From CAVQFO01 sp963711725 (GTDB lineage: Bacteria > Pseudomonadota > Gammaproteobacteria > Nitrococcales > Aquisalimonadaceae): a DNA stretch of 18,249 bases. The stretch is taken from NCBI GenBank assembly GCA_963711725.1, contig CAVQFO010000011.1:1-18249 (forward strand), read 5' to 3'. Shown here piece after piece: positions 7,860 through 15,223 of this stretch. Each line of letters starts with the position of its first letter. Within the stretch, counting starts at the first letter, position 1. Under the pieces are notes generated by a model, which made no database searches, was not told the origin of the DNA, and saw nothing but the letters and a program-made list of their open reading frames with translations. The position numbers and the translations under genes are program-made.

Positions 7860-8669
7860 ATGAGCGGACGATTGGCCGGCAAGGTGGCCGTGATCACCGG
7901 CGGGACGAGCGGTATCGGCGAAGCCACGGCGCGCCGGTTCGTGGCCGAGGGCGCACAGGTGATGATTGCCGGGCGTTCGGCCGACCGGGGCGAGGCGCTC
8001 GCAGCCGAGCTGGGCGAGCGGGCCGTGTTCCAGCGCGCCGACGTCAACCGGGAGGCGGACATCGCAGCCCTGATCGACCGGGCGGTGGCCGACTTCGGCC
8101 GCCTGGACTGTCTGTTCAACAATGCCGGCGCCGCCGACCGCACCAGTGCCGAAACGGTAACCCCGGAGGAAGTCGATCAGGTCTTCCGGCTGCTGGTGGG
8201 CAGCGTGGTTCTGGGCATCAAGCATGCCGCGCGAGTCATGAAGCGCGACGGTGGATCCATCATCAACAACGCCAGCATCGCCGGCCACCGCATCAATCAG
8301 GGCGGATATCTCTATTCCGGCGCCAAAGCCGCCGTCGCCCACCTGACCCGGCTGGCCGGGGTGGAGCTCGGGCCCCACAATATCCGCGTCAACGCCATTT
8401 CCCCGGGTGGCATCGCCACACCCATCTTCTGGGGCGGCTCGGCGCGTGCCGATACGCTGGACGACGCGGACAATCAGCGGAAGATGGCCAAGCTCGAGCA
8501 CAACCTCGCAAACGCCTCGCCCACGCCACGGTCCGGTTTCGGCGACGATATCGCCAACGCGGCGGTATTCCTGGCCAGCGACGAGGGAAGCTTCGTCAAC
8601 TGCCACGACCTCGTGGTGGACGGCGGCCGGATCGCCATGTTCAATGAGAAGCCCGCCGGCGCGTCGTGA
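7860..8669 (+). CDS. Short-chain dehydrogenase/reductase (classical SDR)
   Basis: A 269-residue NAD(P)-dependent oxidoreductase. The cofactor glycine motif is TGGTSGIG (residues 13-20), the NNAG motif is 87-90, and the catalytic Ser139, Tyr152 and Lys156 (YSGAK) are in the usual spacing. The late NAISPGGIATPIF segment is typical of the family. Gly38-Arg39 after beta-2 (IAGRSADRG) suggests either cofactor is possible. An AAAGGAG site stands 8 bases before the ATG. The 98-bp gap upstream makes this a possible transcription start after the methyltransferase. The substrate is unknown; classical SDRs of this length reduce ketones or oxidise secondary alcohols. Confidence 0.93.
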   Translation: MSGRLAGKVAVITGGTSGIGEATARRFVAEGAQVMIAGRSADRGEALAAELGERAVFQRADVNREADIAALIDRAVADFGRLDCLFNNAGAADRTSAETVTPEEVDQVFRLLVGSVVLGIKHAARVMKRDGGSIINNASIAGHRINQGGYLYSGAKAAVAHLTRLAGVELGPHNIRVNAISPGGIATPIFWGGSARADTLDDADNQRKMAKLEHNLANASPTPRSGFGDDIANAAVFLASDEGSFVNCHDLVVDGGRIAMFNEKPAGAS

Positions 8670-8701
8670 TCCGGCGCCGACCGCGCCTTCGCCGTGACGA
8701 C

Positions 8702-9478
8702 ATGGCTACTTCCTCCACAGACGGCTCGACGCTCCTGACCCCCCGCCCCGCCGCCACCGTGATCGTGGCGCGGGACGCCGATGACGGTGTGGAGGTGTTG
8801 CTCATGCGGCGTACCGCCCAGGCCGTGTTCATGCCCGGCACCTATGTGTTTCCCGGCGGCGCCCTGGATCCGGCGGACGCCGAATCCCGGCCTGGAACCG
8901 TTCCTGCTGGGCCCCGAAGACGCCGAAATCAACCACCGTCTGGGCCTGCCCGCCGGCGGCCGGGCCTATCTGGTGGCGGCGCTGCGCGAGTGCTTCGAGG
9001 AGGCCGGTTTGTTGCTGGCCCGGGACAGCGAGGGCCGTCCGGCGGACCCGGCTGTCGTGCGTGGACCTGCAGTCCCTGCGCCGACCCCTGGCTGTGGGGG
9101 AACTGAGCCTGGCCGATCTTTGCCACGATCATGGGCTGTCCCTGAATTTGGGTGACCTGACGTACTTCGCCCATTGGATCACGCCGCCGGGTCCGCCCCG
9201 GCGCTTCGACACCCGTTTTTTCCTGGCCACGGCACCCCGTGGCCAAACGCCCGCCCATGACGGCACCGAGCTGGTGGATCACGTCTGGCTTCGGCCCGAC
9301 GAGGCACTGCGACGTAACCGCGACGGCGAGCTGCTGCTTCGCACGCCGACCATTCGCACGCTTCAGTCCATGCAGGAATTTGAATCGGTGGAGGCGCTTG
9401 CGCGATCACGCCGCGGCCCGGCCGCGCCCGGTGCCCCAGGCCCCCTGGCCGGCCACGGGGCGGGACGGCCGGCGCTTC
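8702..9478 (+). pseudogene. NUDT19-like NUDIX hydrolase region, three apparent +1 frameshifts; continues into the MBL protein
   Basis: The pieced-together product reads as a NUDIX domain of the NUDT19/RP2 branch, whose members cleave CoA or acyl-CoA at the diphosphate. It starts AATVIVARDADDGVEVLLMRR, then FPGG (residues 50-53) and, after an insertion of about 40 residues, RECFEEAGLLL (95-105). This split Nudix box is the branch's hallmark. The frame slips +1 in the CCC run at 8886-8888, again near 9055-9061, and again near 9400-9403; repairing each gives smooth protein sequence (DAESGLEPFLLG, AVVVDLQSLRRP, EALADHAAARPRP). After the last repair there is no stop before the metallo-beta-lactamase domain, so the native product is probably a fusion of about 560 residues. 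The ATG at 8702 has only a weak ribosome site; an in-frame GTG at 8666 overlaps the SDR stop. Confidence 0.75.
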
Positions 9479-10384
9479 ATGCACCCGAGCGACCCGCCGT
9501 ATTCGGAAGTGCGCAAGTTGGACCCGGAGGGCCGCGGCACCGCCCGCTACGAAATCCTGCCCGGCGACCCCGTGCGGCTGTGCGAGGGCGTGCGGCGCCT
9601 GACCGCGCCCAACCCCGGCGTGATGACCGGGCCCGGCACCAACACCTATCTGATCGCCGGAACGCATGGAGTGGCCGTGATCGATCCCGGCCCGGACGAT
9701 CCGCAGCACGTGGACCGCATCGTGGCGGCCGCGGGCGGTGCCATCCGCTGGATCCTGGTCACCCATACCCACCGGGACCATTCGCCCGCAAGCAGCCGAC
9801 TGCAAACCGCCACCGGCGCCCAGACCCTGGGCTTGCCGGCGCCGCCCCACGACGGCCATGAGCGCGATTTCACCCCCGACCGCGTGCTCACCCACGGCGA
9901 GCGCCTGGACCTGGGCGGAGCGGTGCTACGCGTGATCCATACTCCGGGCCACGCCTCCAACCATCTCTGTTACCTGCTGGAGGAGGAGCGGCTGCTGTTC
10001 TCCGGCGACCACATCATGCAGGGCTCCACGGTGGTGATCAGTCCGCCGGACGGCGACATGGCCGCCTACCTGGCCTCGTTGGAGACGTTGCTGCAATACG
10101 ACGCCGAGTTCATCGCCCCGGGCCACGGCTTCCTGATGGCCGACCCGCCCCGGGTGGTGGACCGTATCGTCAGCCACCGGCTGGTGCGCGAGAGCAAAGT
10201 GATCGAGGCTTTGCGGGCGGGCCCAAGCGCCGCCACCGAAGACCTGCTGGGCCGCGTCTACGACGACGTGCCCCAGGCCATGCATCCGGTGGCGCGCCGC
10301 TCCCTGCTGGCGCATTTGATCAAACTGCGTGACGAGGGCCGGGCGGCCGGCGGCGAAAGCGGCTGGCGCCTGATCGAGATCTGA
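9479..10384 (+). CDS. LACTB2-like metallo-beta-lactamase-fold hydrolase with winged-helix C-terminus (fusion partner of the NUDIX region)
   Basis: From the first in-frame ATG after the NUDIX domain the frame is intact to the TGA at 10382. The zinc site is complete: THTHRDHS (9761-9784), the later His in IHTPGHASNHL, Asp in FSGDHIMQGSTVV and the final His in IAPGHGF. TAPNPGVMTGPGTNTYLI at the domain start and the winged-helix tail (ESKVIEALRAG to LLAHLIKLRDEGRA) are typical of LACTB2-type proteins. Human LACTB2 is an endoribonuclease; bacterial relatives are usually called hydrolases without known substrate. The ATG at 9479 has no ribosome site, and the reading frame is open upstream well into the NUDIX tail, so independent translation is doubtful. 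Confidence 0.85.
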   Translation: MHPSDPPYSEVRKLDPEGRGTARYEILPGDPVRLCEGVRRLTAPNPGVMTGPGTNTYLIAGTHGVAVIDPGPDDPQHVDRIVAAAGGAIRWILVTHTHRDHSPASSRLQTATGAQTLGLPAPPHDGHERDFTPDRVLTHGERLDLGGAVLRVIHTPGHASNHLCYLLEEERLLFSGDHIMQGSTVVISPPDGDMAAYLASLETLLQYDAEFIAPGHGFLMADPPRVVDRIVSHRLVRESKVIEALRAGPSAATEDLLGRVYDDVPQAMHPVARRSLLAHLIKLRDEGRAAGGESGWRLIEI

Positions 10385-10404
10385 AGCAAACCCGAGGAGG
10401 GCGT

Positions 10405-11163
10405 ATGGACCTGGGATTGAAAGGCAAGCGGGCCGTGGTGACCGGCGGCAGCAAGGGCATCGGCCGGGCCATCGCCCTGGGTTTGGCGGCGGAAGGCGCG
10501 GATGTGGCAATCTGTGCCCGCAGCGAAGGGCCGCTGCAAGAAGCCCGCACGGCTGTCGAACAGACTGGGGTGAAGGCCTTCGCCGCCGCCTGTGACGTCG
10601 GCGACCCCGATGCCTACAACGGTTTCCTGGATGCGGCGCGCGATGCCCTGGGCGGAGTCGATATCTTCGTGAGCAACGTCTCCGCCCTGGGGGCGGGCGA
10701 CGACCTGGACGCCTGGGAGGCGAACGTCAGCCTGGACCTGATGGGCGCGGTGCACGGCGTGCGGCGGGTCTCCCCCTGGATGGCGGAGCAGGGCGGCGGC
10801 AGCATCGTGCTGATCTCCTCCATTGCCGGCATCGAGGCCGGCTCCACGGCCGCCCCGTACGCCGCCACCAAGGCGGCCCTGATCAGCTATTCCAAGAGCC
10901 TTGCGATCTCCCTGGCACCCCAGGGCGTCCGCGTCAATGCCGTCGCGCCGGGTTCCATCGAGTTCGAGGGCGGTGTCTGGGATCGGGCCCGCAAGCACAA
11001 CCCGGAACGCTACCAGCGGACCCTGGCCCGCATTCCCTGGGGGCGCATGGGGCGACCCGAGGAGGTGGCGGACGCGGTCACCTACTTGGTTTCCGATCGG
11101 GCCGCTTGGGTGAGCGGTGCGTGCCTGGCCGTCGACGGCGCCCAGCACAAGGCCATATTTTAA
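10405..11163 (+). CDS. Short-chain dehydrogenase/reductase with SNVS in place of NNAG
   Basis: A 252-residue SDR with TGGSKGIG (residues 13-20) for the cofactor and the catalytic Ser139, Tyr152 and Lys156 (YAATK). The usual NNAG motif, which stabilises the central sheet, reads SNVS (90-93); this is seen in some SDR subgroups, so the enzyme is probably still active. The end, WVSGACLAVDGAQHKAIF, is like that of 3-oxoacyl-ACP reductase-type SDRs. A GAGGAGGG site precedes the ATG, 20 bases after the MBL stop, so the two genes probably share a transcript. Its TAA stop is the first codon of a long inverted repeat, which suggests the 3' end was reshaped by that element. Confidence 0.92.
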   Translation: MDLGLKGKRAVVTGGSKGIGRAIALGLAAEGADVAICARSEGPLQEARTAVEQTGVKAFAAACDVGDPDAYNGFLDAARDALGGVDIFVSNVSALGAGDDLDAWEANVSLDLMGAVHGVRRVSPWMAEQGGGSIVLISSIAGIEAGSTAAPYAATKAALISYSKSLAISLAPQGVRVNAVAPGSIEFEGGVWDRARKHNPERYQRTLARIPWGRMGRPEEVADAVTYLVSDRAAWVSGACLAVDGAQHKAIF

Positions 11164-11253
11164 GGAAACGCTGATTTACCCACGCGGCCGCGTTACGACC
11201 TCAAAGGCCGGCAGGCCAGGCGCTGCCGCGTGACCAAATCAGCGTTTCCTTAA
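11160..11253. repeat. Long imperfect palindrome (MITE-like element or terminator)
   Basis: Two perfect 18-base arms, 11160-11177 (TTAAGGAAACGCTGATTT) and 11236-11253, face each other. After a 3-base mismatch (ACC on both sides) the pairing resumes for 8 more pairs, 11181-11188 with 11225-11232, followed by a few more. The whole unit could fold into one long hairpin. It has no coding capacity. The arms end in TTAA on both sides, as a TA or TTAA target duplication would leave. It also supplies the stop codon of the SDR upstream. There is no T run, so it is not a textbook terminator. A small non-autonomous transposon or a REP-like repeat are the alternatives. Confidence 0.7.
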
Positions 11254-11300
11254 TAATCGACGATGGGGACTATGCAGCCCCATTGCTGGAGGAGCGAACC

Positions 11301-13289
11301 ATGACAGAACAAGCGCCCAAGCCGATGTGGACACCCAGCCGGCAACGGATCGAGGACAGCCGCATCTGGGACTACATGGGATGGCTGAAGCGCAAAAAAG
11401 GCGTGGAAGTCGAAAACTACGAAGCGCTCTGGCAGTGGTCCGTGGACCACTTGGAGGACTTCTGGGAATCCCTCTGGCAATACTTCGACATCAAATCGTC
11501 CCAGCCCTATCGGCAGGTGCTGGACAGCCACAAGATGCCCGGGGCGAAATGGTTCCAGGGGGCCCACCTGAACGTGGCCGAGCAGATGCTGCGCTTCCAC
11601 CACGGCGCTGGCGGCGACCGCCCCGCGATCATTTCCCGGTCCGAGCTGCGGCCGCTGCGGGAGATCTCCTGGAACGATCTGCGGACCCAGGTGGCGGCCG
11701 TGGCTGCCGGCCTGCGGGCCATGGGCGTAAGACGCGGCGACCGGGTGGTGGCTTACATGCCCAACATTCCCGAGACCGTGGTGGCCTTCTTCGCCTGCGC
11801 CAGCATCGGCGCCACCTGGTCCAGCTGCTCGCCGGACATGGGCACCCGCAGCGTGGTGGACCGATTCCGCCAGATCGACCCCAAAGTGCTGATCGCCGTG
11901 GACGGTTACCGCTACGCCGGCAAGGACTACGACCGCCTGGAGGTGGTCCAGGGCCTGCGGGAGTCCCTCCCTACCCTGGAGAACGTGCTGTTGCTGCCCT
12001 ACCTGAATCCGGAGGCCCGGCTGGACGGGGCGCACCTGTGGTCCGAGCTGTTGGAGTCGGAGGGCGAGCTGCACTGCGAGCAGGTGCCCTTCGATCATCC
12101 GCTGTGGGTGGTCTATTCCTCCGGCACCACGGGCATGCCCAAGCCCATCGTCCACGGTCACGGCGGCTCGCTGATCGAGGGGCTCAAGGGCCATGCCCTG
12201 CAACTGGACATCGGACCGGACGACCGTTTCATGTGGTTCACCACCACGGGCTGGATCATGTGGAACTCCCAGATCACGGGGCTGCTGGTGGGGGCCACCA
12301 TCTGCATCTACGACGGCAACCCCGGTTATCCGGACCTGGGCACGCTATGGCGGTTCGCCGAGGAGAGCGGGATGACGTTCTTCGGCTCCGGCGCCGCCTA
12401 TTTCGACAACTGCAAGAAGGCCGACCTCCGTCCGGCGGAGATCGCGGACGTGCATCGGATCCGCTCGGTGGGCTCCACCGGCTCGCCGCTCTCCGAGGAG
12501 TGCCACTACTGGATCAGCGACGCCCTGGGCGGCGACGTCCACATCGCCGCGATCAGCGGCGGCACGGACATCGCCGCGGCCTTCGTGGGTGCCGCGCCCA
12601 TCAAGCCGTTGATTGCCGGCGAGATGCAGGCCCGCGGGCTGGGCATTGCCGTCTACGCCTTCGACGAGGACGGCAACAAGGTCCACGACCAGGTGGGCGA
12701 GCTGGTGGTGACCGAGCCCATGCCGTCCATGCCCCTGTATTTCTGGAACGACGAGGGCGGCAAGCGTTACCGGGAGAGCTACTTCGAAACCTATCCCGGC
12801 TACTGGCGCCACGGCGACTGGATCCGCATCACGCCCCGGGGCGGCGCGGTGATCTACGGCCGCTCGGACACCACCATCAACCGCCACGGTATCCGCATGG
12901 GCACCAGCGAAATCTACCGCGTGGTGGAGGAGTTCCCGGAGATCCTGGACAGCCTGGTCGTCGATCTTGAATATCTGGGCCGGGAATCCTACATGCCGTT
13001 GTTCGTGGTGCTGCGCGAAGGTATTGCCCTGAGCGACGAGTTGGTCGGCCGCATAAAGGAGGCGATCCGCAAGAATCTCTCGGCACGGCACACGCCCAAC
13101 GAGGTCATCGCCGTGGATGAAGTCCCGCGCACGCTCACCGGCAAGAAGATGGAGCTGCCGGTCAAGCGCCTCCTGCTGGGCATGTCGCTGGACAAGGCGG
13201 CCAATCCGGATGCCATGGCCAATCCGCACACGCTGGATTTCTTCATGAGCTTCGCCGATCGACGCGGCACCGTTGAACGAGGAGACTGA
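11301..13289 (+). CDS. Acetoacetyl-CoA synthetase (acetoacetate-CoA ligase)-like, ANL superfamily
   Basis: A 662-residue adenylate-forming ligase that joins an acid to CoA with ATP. The P-loop YSSGTTGMPKP is near residue 272. The adenylate-binding FTTTGWIMWN and the YGRSDTTINRHGIRMGTSEIY hinge region follow. The C-terminal catalytic lysine is in RTLTGKKMELPVKR (about residues 610-623). Length and the N-terminal YMGWLKRKKG...YEALWQWSVD...FWESLWQYF block match acetoacetyl-CoA synthetases rather than shorter acetyl-CoA synthetases. The ATG at 11301 follows a TGGAGGAG site. MaoC, SDR and thioesterase neighbours place it in acyl-CoA catabolism. A related beta-keto or branched acid is possible as substrate instead of acetoacetate. 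Confidence 0.93.
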   Translation: MTEQAPKPMWTPSRQRIEDSRIWDYMGWLKRKKGVEVENYEALWQWSVDHLEDFWESLWQYFDIKSSQPYRQVLDSHKMPGAKWFQGAHLNVAEQMLRFHHGAGGDRPAIISRSELRPLREISWNDLRTQVAAVAAGLRAMGVRRGDRVVAYMPNIPETVVAFFACASIGATWSSCSPDMGTRSVVDRFRQIDPKVLIAVDGYRYAGKDYDRLEVVQGLRESLPTLENVLLLPYLNPEARLDGAHLWSELLESEGELHCEQVPFDHPLWVVYSSGTTGMPKPIVHGHGGSLIEGLKGHALQLDIGPDDRFMWFTTTGWIMWNSQITGLLVGATICIYDGNPGYPDLGTLWRFAEESGMTFFGSGAAYFDNCKKADLRPAEIADVHRIRSVGSTGSPLSEECHYWISDALGGDVHIAAISGGTDIAAAFVGAAPIKPLIAGEMQARGLGIAVYAFDEDGNKVHDQVGELVVTEPMPSMPLYFWNDEGGKRYRESYFETYPGYWRHGDWIRITPRGGAVIYGRSDTTINRHGIRMGTSEIYRVVEEFPEILDSLVVDLEYLGRESYMPLFVVLREGIALSDELVGRIKEAIRKNLSARHTPNEVIAVDEVPRTLTGKKMELPVKRLLLGMSLDKAANPDAMANPHTLDFFMSFADRRGTVERGD

Positions 13290-13352
13290 ACCGCCGGCCG
13301 ATCCGGGGCAGGTGGCGCGGCCGCCCGGCGACGAACGGATGGAGAACCCTAA

Positions 13353-13829
13353 ATGACCAAGCTCTATTGGGAAGACATGCACGTGGGCGAGAGCCGGGAG
13401 TACGGCGCTCGTAAGGTGACCCGGGAGGAAATCATCGAATTCGCCACCGAGTTCGATCCGCAGCTTTTCCACCTGGACGAAGAAGCCGCCATCAACAGCC
13501 CCTACGGCGGACTGATCGCCAGCGGCTGGCAGACGGCCGGCTTCTTCATGCGCATGTTGGCCGACAACTTCCTCGCCAATTCCCACTCCATGGGCTCGCC
13601 CGGGGTGGAGTGGCTGCGCTGGCGCAAGCCCGTGTATGTCGGGGATACGCTGAGGGTGCGGCATCAGGTCATCGATAAGCAGCCGTCGCGTAATCACCCC
13701 AATATGGGTCGCGTGAAGAACCGCTTTCAGGTGCTGAATCAGAACGACGAAATCGTCATGGAGATGGAGTCCCTGGGCATGTTCCTGCGACGCACTCCGG
13801 CGGGAGCGGAGGAGGAGGCCGCACGATGA
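13353..13829 (+). CDS. MaoC-family (R)-enoyl-CoA hydratase, first of a tandem pair
   Basis: A 158-residue single hot-dog protein. The hydratase 2 motif is present: EFDPQLFHLDEEAA (about residues 33-46), with the Asp and His expected to activate water, then GLIASGWQTA. MaoC proteins hydrate trans-2-enoyl-CoA to (R)-3-hydroxyacyl-CoA or act on related esters. The C-terminal MEMESLGMFLRRTPAG is the usual last strand. The start has a GGAGA site. The stop overlaps the next start as ATGA. It is similar along its length to the following gene, so the two arose by duplication and may work as separate dimers or as one heteromer. Confidence 0.93.
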   Translation: MTKLYWEDMHVGESREYGARKVTREEIIEFATEFDPQLFHLDEEAAINSPYGGLIASGWQTAGFFMRMLADNFLANSHSMGSPGVEWLRWRKPVYVGDTLRVRHQVIDKQPSRNHPNMGRVKNRFQVLNQNDEIVMEMESLGMFLRRTPAGAEEEAAR

Positions 13830-14275
13830 TGCGCTATTTCGAGGACATTCAGGAAGGCGAGTCCATGCGCTTCGGCCCGGTCGACGTGACCGCCGAGGAC
13901 ATCAAGCGCTTCGCCCGGGAGTACGATCCCCAGCCGTTTCATCTGGACGAAGAGGCGGGGCGCGCCACCCATTTCGGCGGTCTGGCGGCCTCCGGCTGGC
14001 ACACCGCCGCGCTGACCATGAAGCTGCTCATGAGCGATCCCGAGCAGCGGGTCGCCAGCCTGGGCTCCCCCGGTTTCGACGACCTGCGCTGGCGCCGCCC
14101 CGTGCGCCCCGGCGATAAGCTCTATGTGGAGTGCCGGTGCCAGGACAAGAAGCCCTCGGAGTCCCGCCCGGAAATGGGCGTGATCCGCTTCGAGGTCACG
14201 ACCCGGAACCAGGAGGACCAAGTCGTGATGAGCATGATTTCCATTGCAATGATTGCGCGCCGCGGCGCGGCGTAG
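13826..14275 (+). CDS. MaoC-family (R)-enoyl-CoA hydratase, second of a tandem pair
   Basis: A 149-residue single hot-dog protein beginning at ATGATG; either Met could start (13826 overlaps the previous stop, 13829 follows it). A GGAGGAGG-like site lies upstream within the first gene. The motif EYDPQPFHLDEEAG keeps both catalytic residues, so it is not a dead partner by that test. GGLAASGWHTAALTMKLL, LGSPGFDDLRWRRPVRPGD and the SMISIAMIARR last strand match the first copy closely. Translational coupling and equal length argue for linked function. Substrate unknown. Confidence 0.93.
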   Translation: MMRYFEDIQEGESMRFGPVDVTAEDIKRFAREYDPQPFHLDEEAGRATHFGGLAASGWHTAALTMKLLMSDPEQRVASLGSPGFDDLRWRRPVRPGDKLYVECRCQDKKPSESRPEMGVIRFEVTTRNQEDQVVMSMISIAMIARRGAA

Positions 14276-14325
14276 GGACCAATCGCGTGCCCCTGCCGGG
14301 GGCGTCACCAGCAGGTGTGCATTCC

Positions 14326-15207
14326 ATGAACCTATCCGAACCCAAGACCTTGCCCGTCGAACGCGGGCGCTTTGCCTGGCGGGAAGGCGGTGACCCCGCC
14401 GGTACGCCCCTGGTGATGATCCACGGCTGGCCCGAGAGCTCCTACTGCTGGGAGCAGGTGGTCGGGCAGTTGAAGCCCGGCTTGCGCATTATCGCGCCGG
14501 ATCTCCGGGGCCTGGGCGACAGCGAGCGCACCGACGGCGTCGAGCATTACCGCAAGGTGGAGCTGGCCGCCGACGTGATCCAGATGCTGGACGCGCTGGG
14601 CGTGGACGAGTTCCAGCTGGTGGGCCACGATTGGGGCGGCATCGTCGCCCAGGAGATTGCCCTGGCGGTTCCCTCGCGGGTGTCGCGAATGGTTCTGATG
14701 AATATCGCCGTCATCAATAACCTCAAGGGCAATCGGGAAGTCATCGAAATCGTGCGCCGCTCCGGCAGTCCCCACTACTGGTATCAGCATTTCCAGCAGG
14801 CCCCCGGCCTTGCGGAGGCGATGATTCCAGGTGCCGAGGAGCCCTGGCTGCGCTATTTCCTCCGCACCTGGAAGGCCGGCGGGTTTCCCGAGGACGCCAT
14901 CGACGAGTACGTGCGTTGCTACCGGATCCCCGGAACGCCCGGCGCCGCCGCCAGCTACTATCGGGCGTTCCACGATGATGCCAAGCGCTGGGCCGGCCTG
15001 ACGGACCACGTATGGTCCATGCCGAGTCTCTACGTCTACGGCAACAAGGATTTGGTGATCATCCCCGAGTACCTGAATCACATCGAGGAATGCTTTCGCG
15101 AATTGCGCGTGGAGCAAGTGGAGGCCGGGCACTTCCTCCAGGAGGAGGCGCCCGGAGACGTGGCGGGTTACCTGAACGGCTTTCTGGTGACCGGCGAAGG
15201 CGAATGA
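14326..15207 (+). CDS. Alpha/beta hydrolase, epoxide hydrolase-like (Asp nucleophile)
   Basis: A 293-residue alpha/beta-hydrolase fold enzyme. HGWP (residues 33-36) is the oxyanion-hole motif. The nucleophile elbow GHDWGG puts Asp102 where serine esterases have Ser, which marks the epoxide hydrolase/haloalkane dehalogenase side of the superfamily. The acid is probably Asp242 (YGNKDLV) and the base His269 (EAGHFLQEE). Cap-domain tyrosines (Tyr151, Tyr153; Tyr211-212) could hold an epoxide oxygen, favouring epoxide hydrolase. The ATG at 14326 follows AGCAGGTG; a GTG at 14287 is an alternative. It lies between the MaoC pair and an SDR, so an epoxide, lactone or halide intermediate of the same pathway is a plausible substrate, but this is inference. 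Confidence 0.88.
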   Translation: MNLSEPKTLPVERGRFAWREGGDPAGTPLVMIHGWPESSYCWEQVVGQLKPGLRIIAPDLRGLGDSERTDGVEHYRKVELAADVIQMLDALGVDEFQLVGHDWGGIVAQEIALAVPSRVSRMVLMNIAVINNLKGNREVIEIVRRSGSPHYWYQHFQQAPGLAEAMIPGAEEPWLRYFLRTWKAGGFPEDAIDEYVRCYRIPGTPGAAASYYRAFHDDAKRWAGLTDHVWSMPSLYVYGNKDLVIIPEYLNHIEECFRELRVEQVEAGHFLQEEAPGDVAGYLNGFLVTGEGE

Positions 15208-15223
15208 AACGCGGAGGCGAGCA

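Noticed and set aside
8880..9410. Programmed +1 frameshifting in the NUDIX region
   Set aside because: Three shifts in one gene with no shared slippery codon or stop context at the sites. Error or decay is simpler.
12345..13697. 450-codon open frame on the minus strand
   Set aside because: Antisense to the CoA ligase and first MaoC gene, both with complete motifs. Low-complexity composition and no domain.
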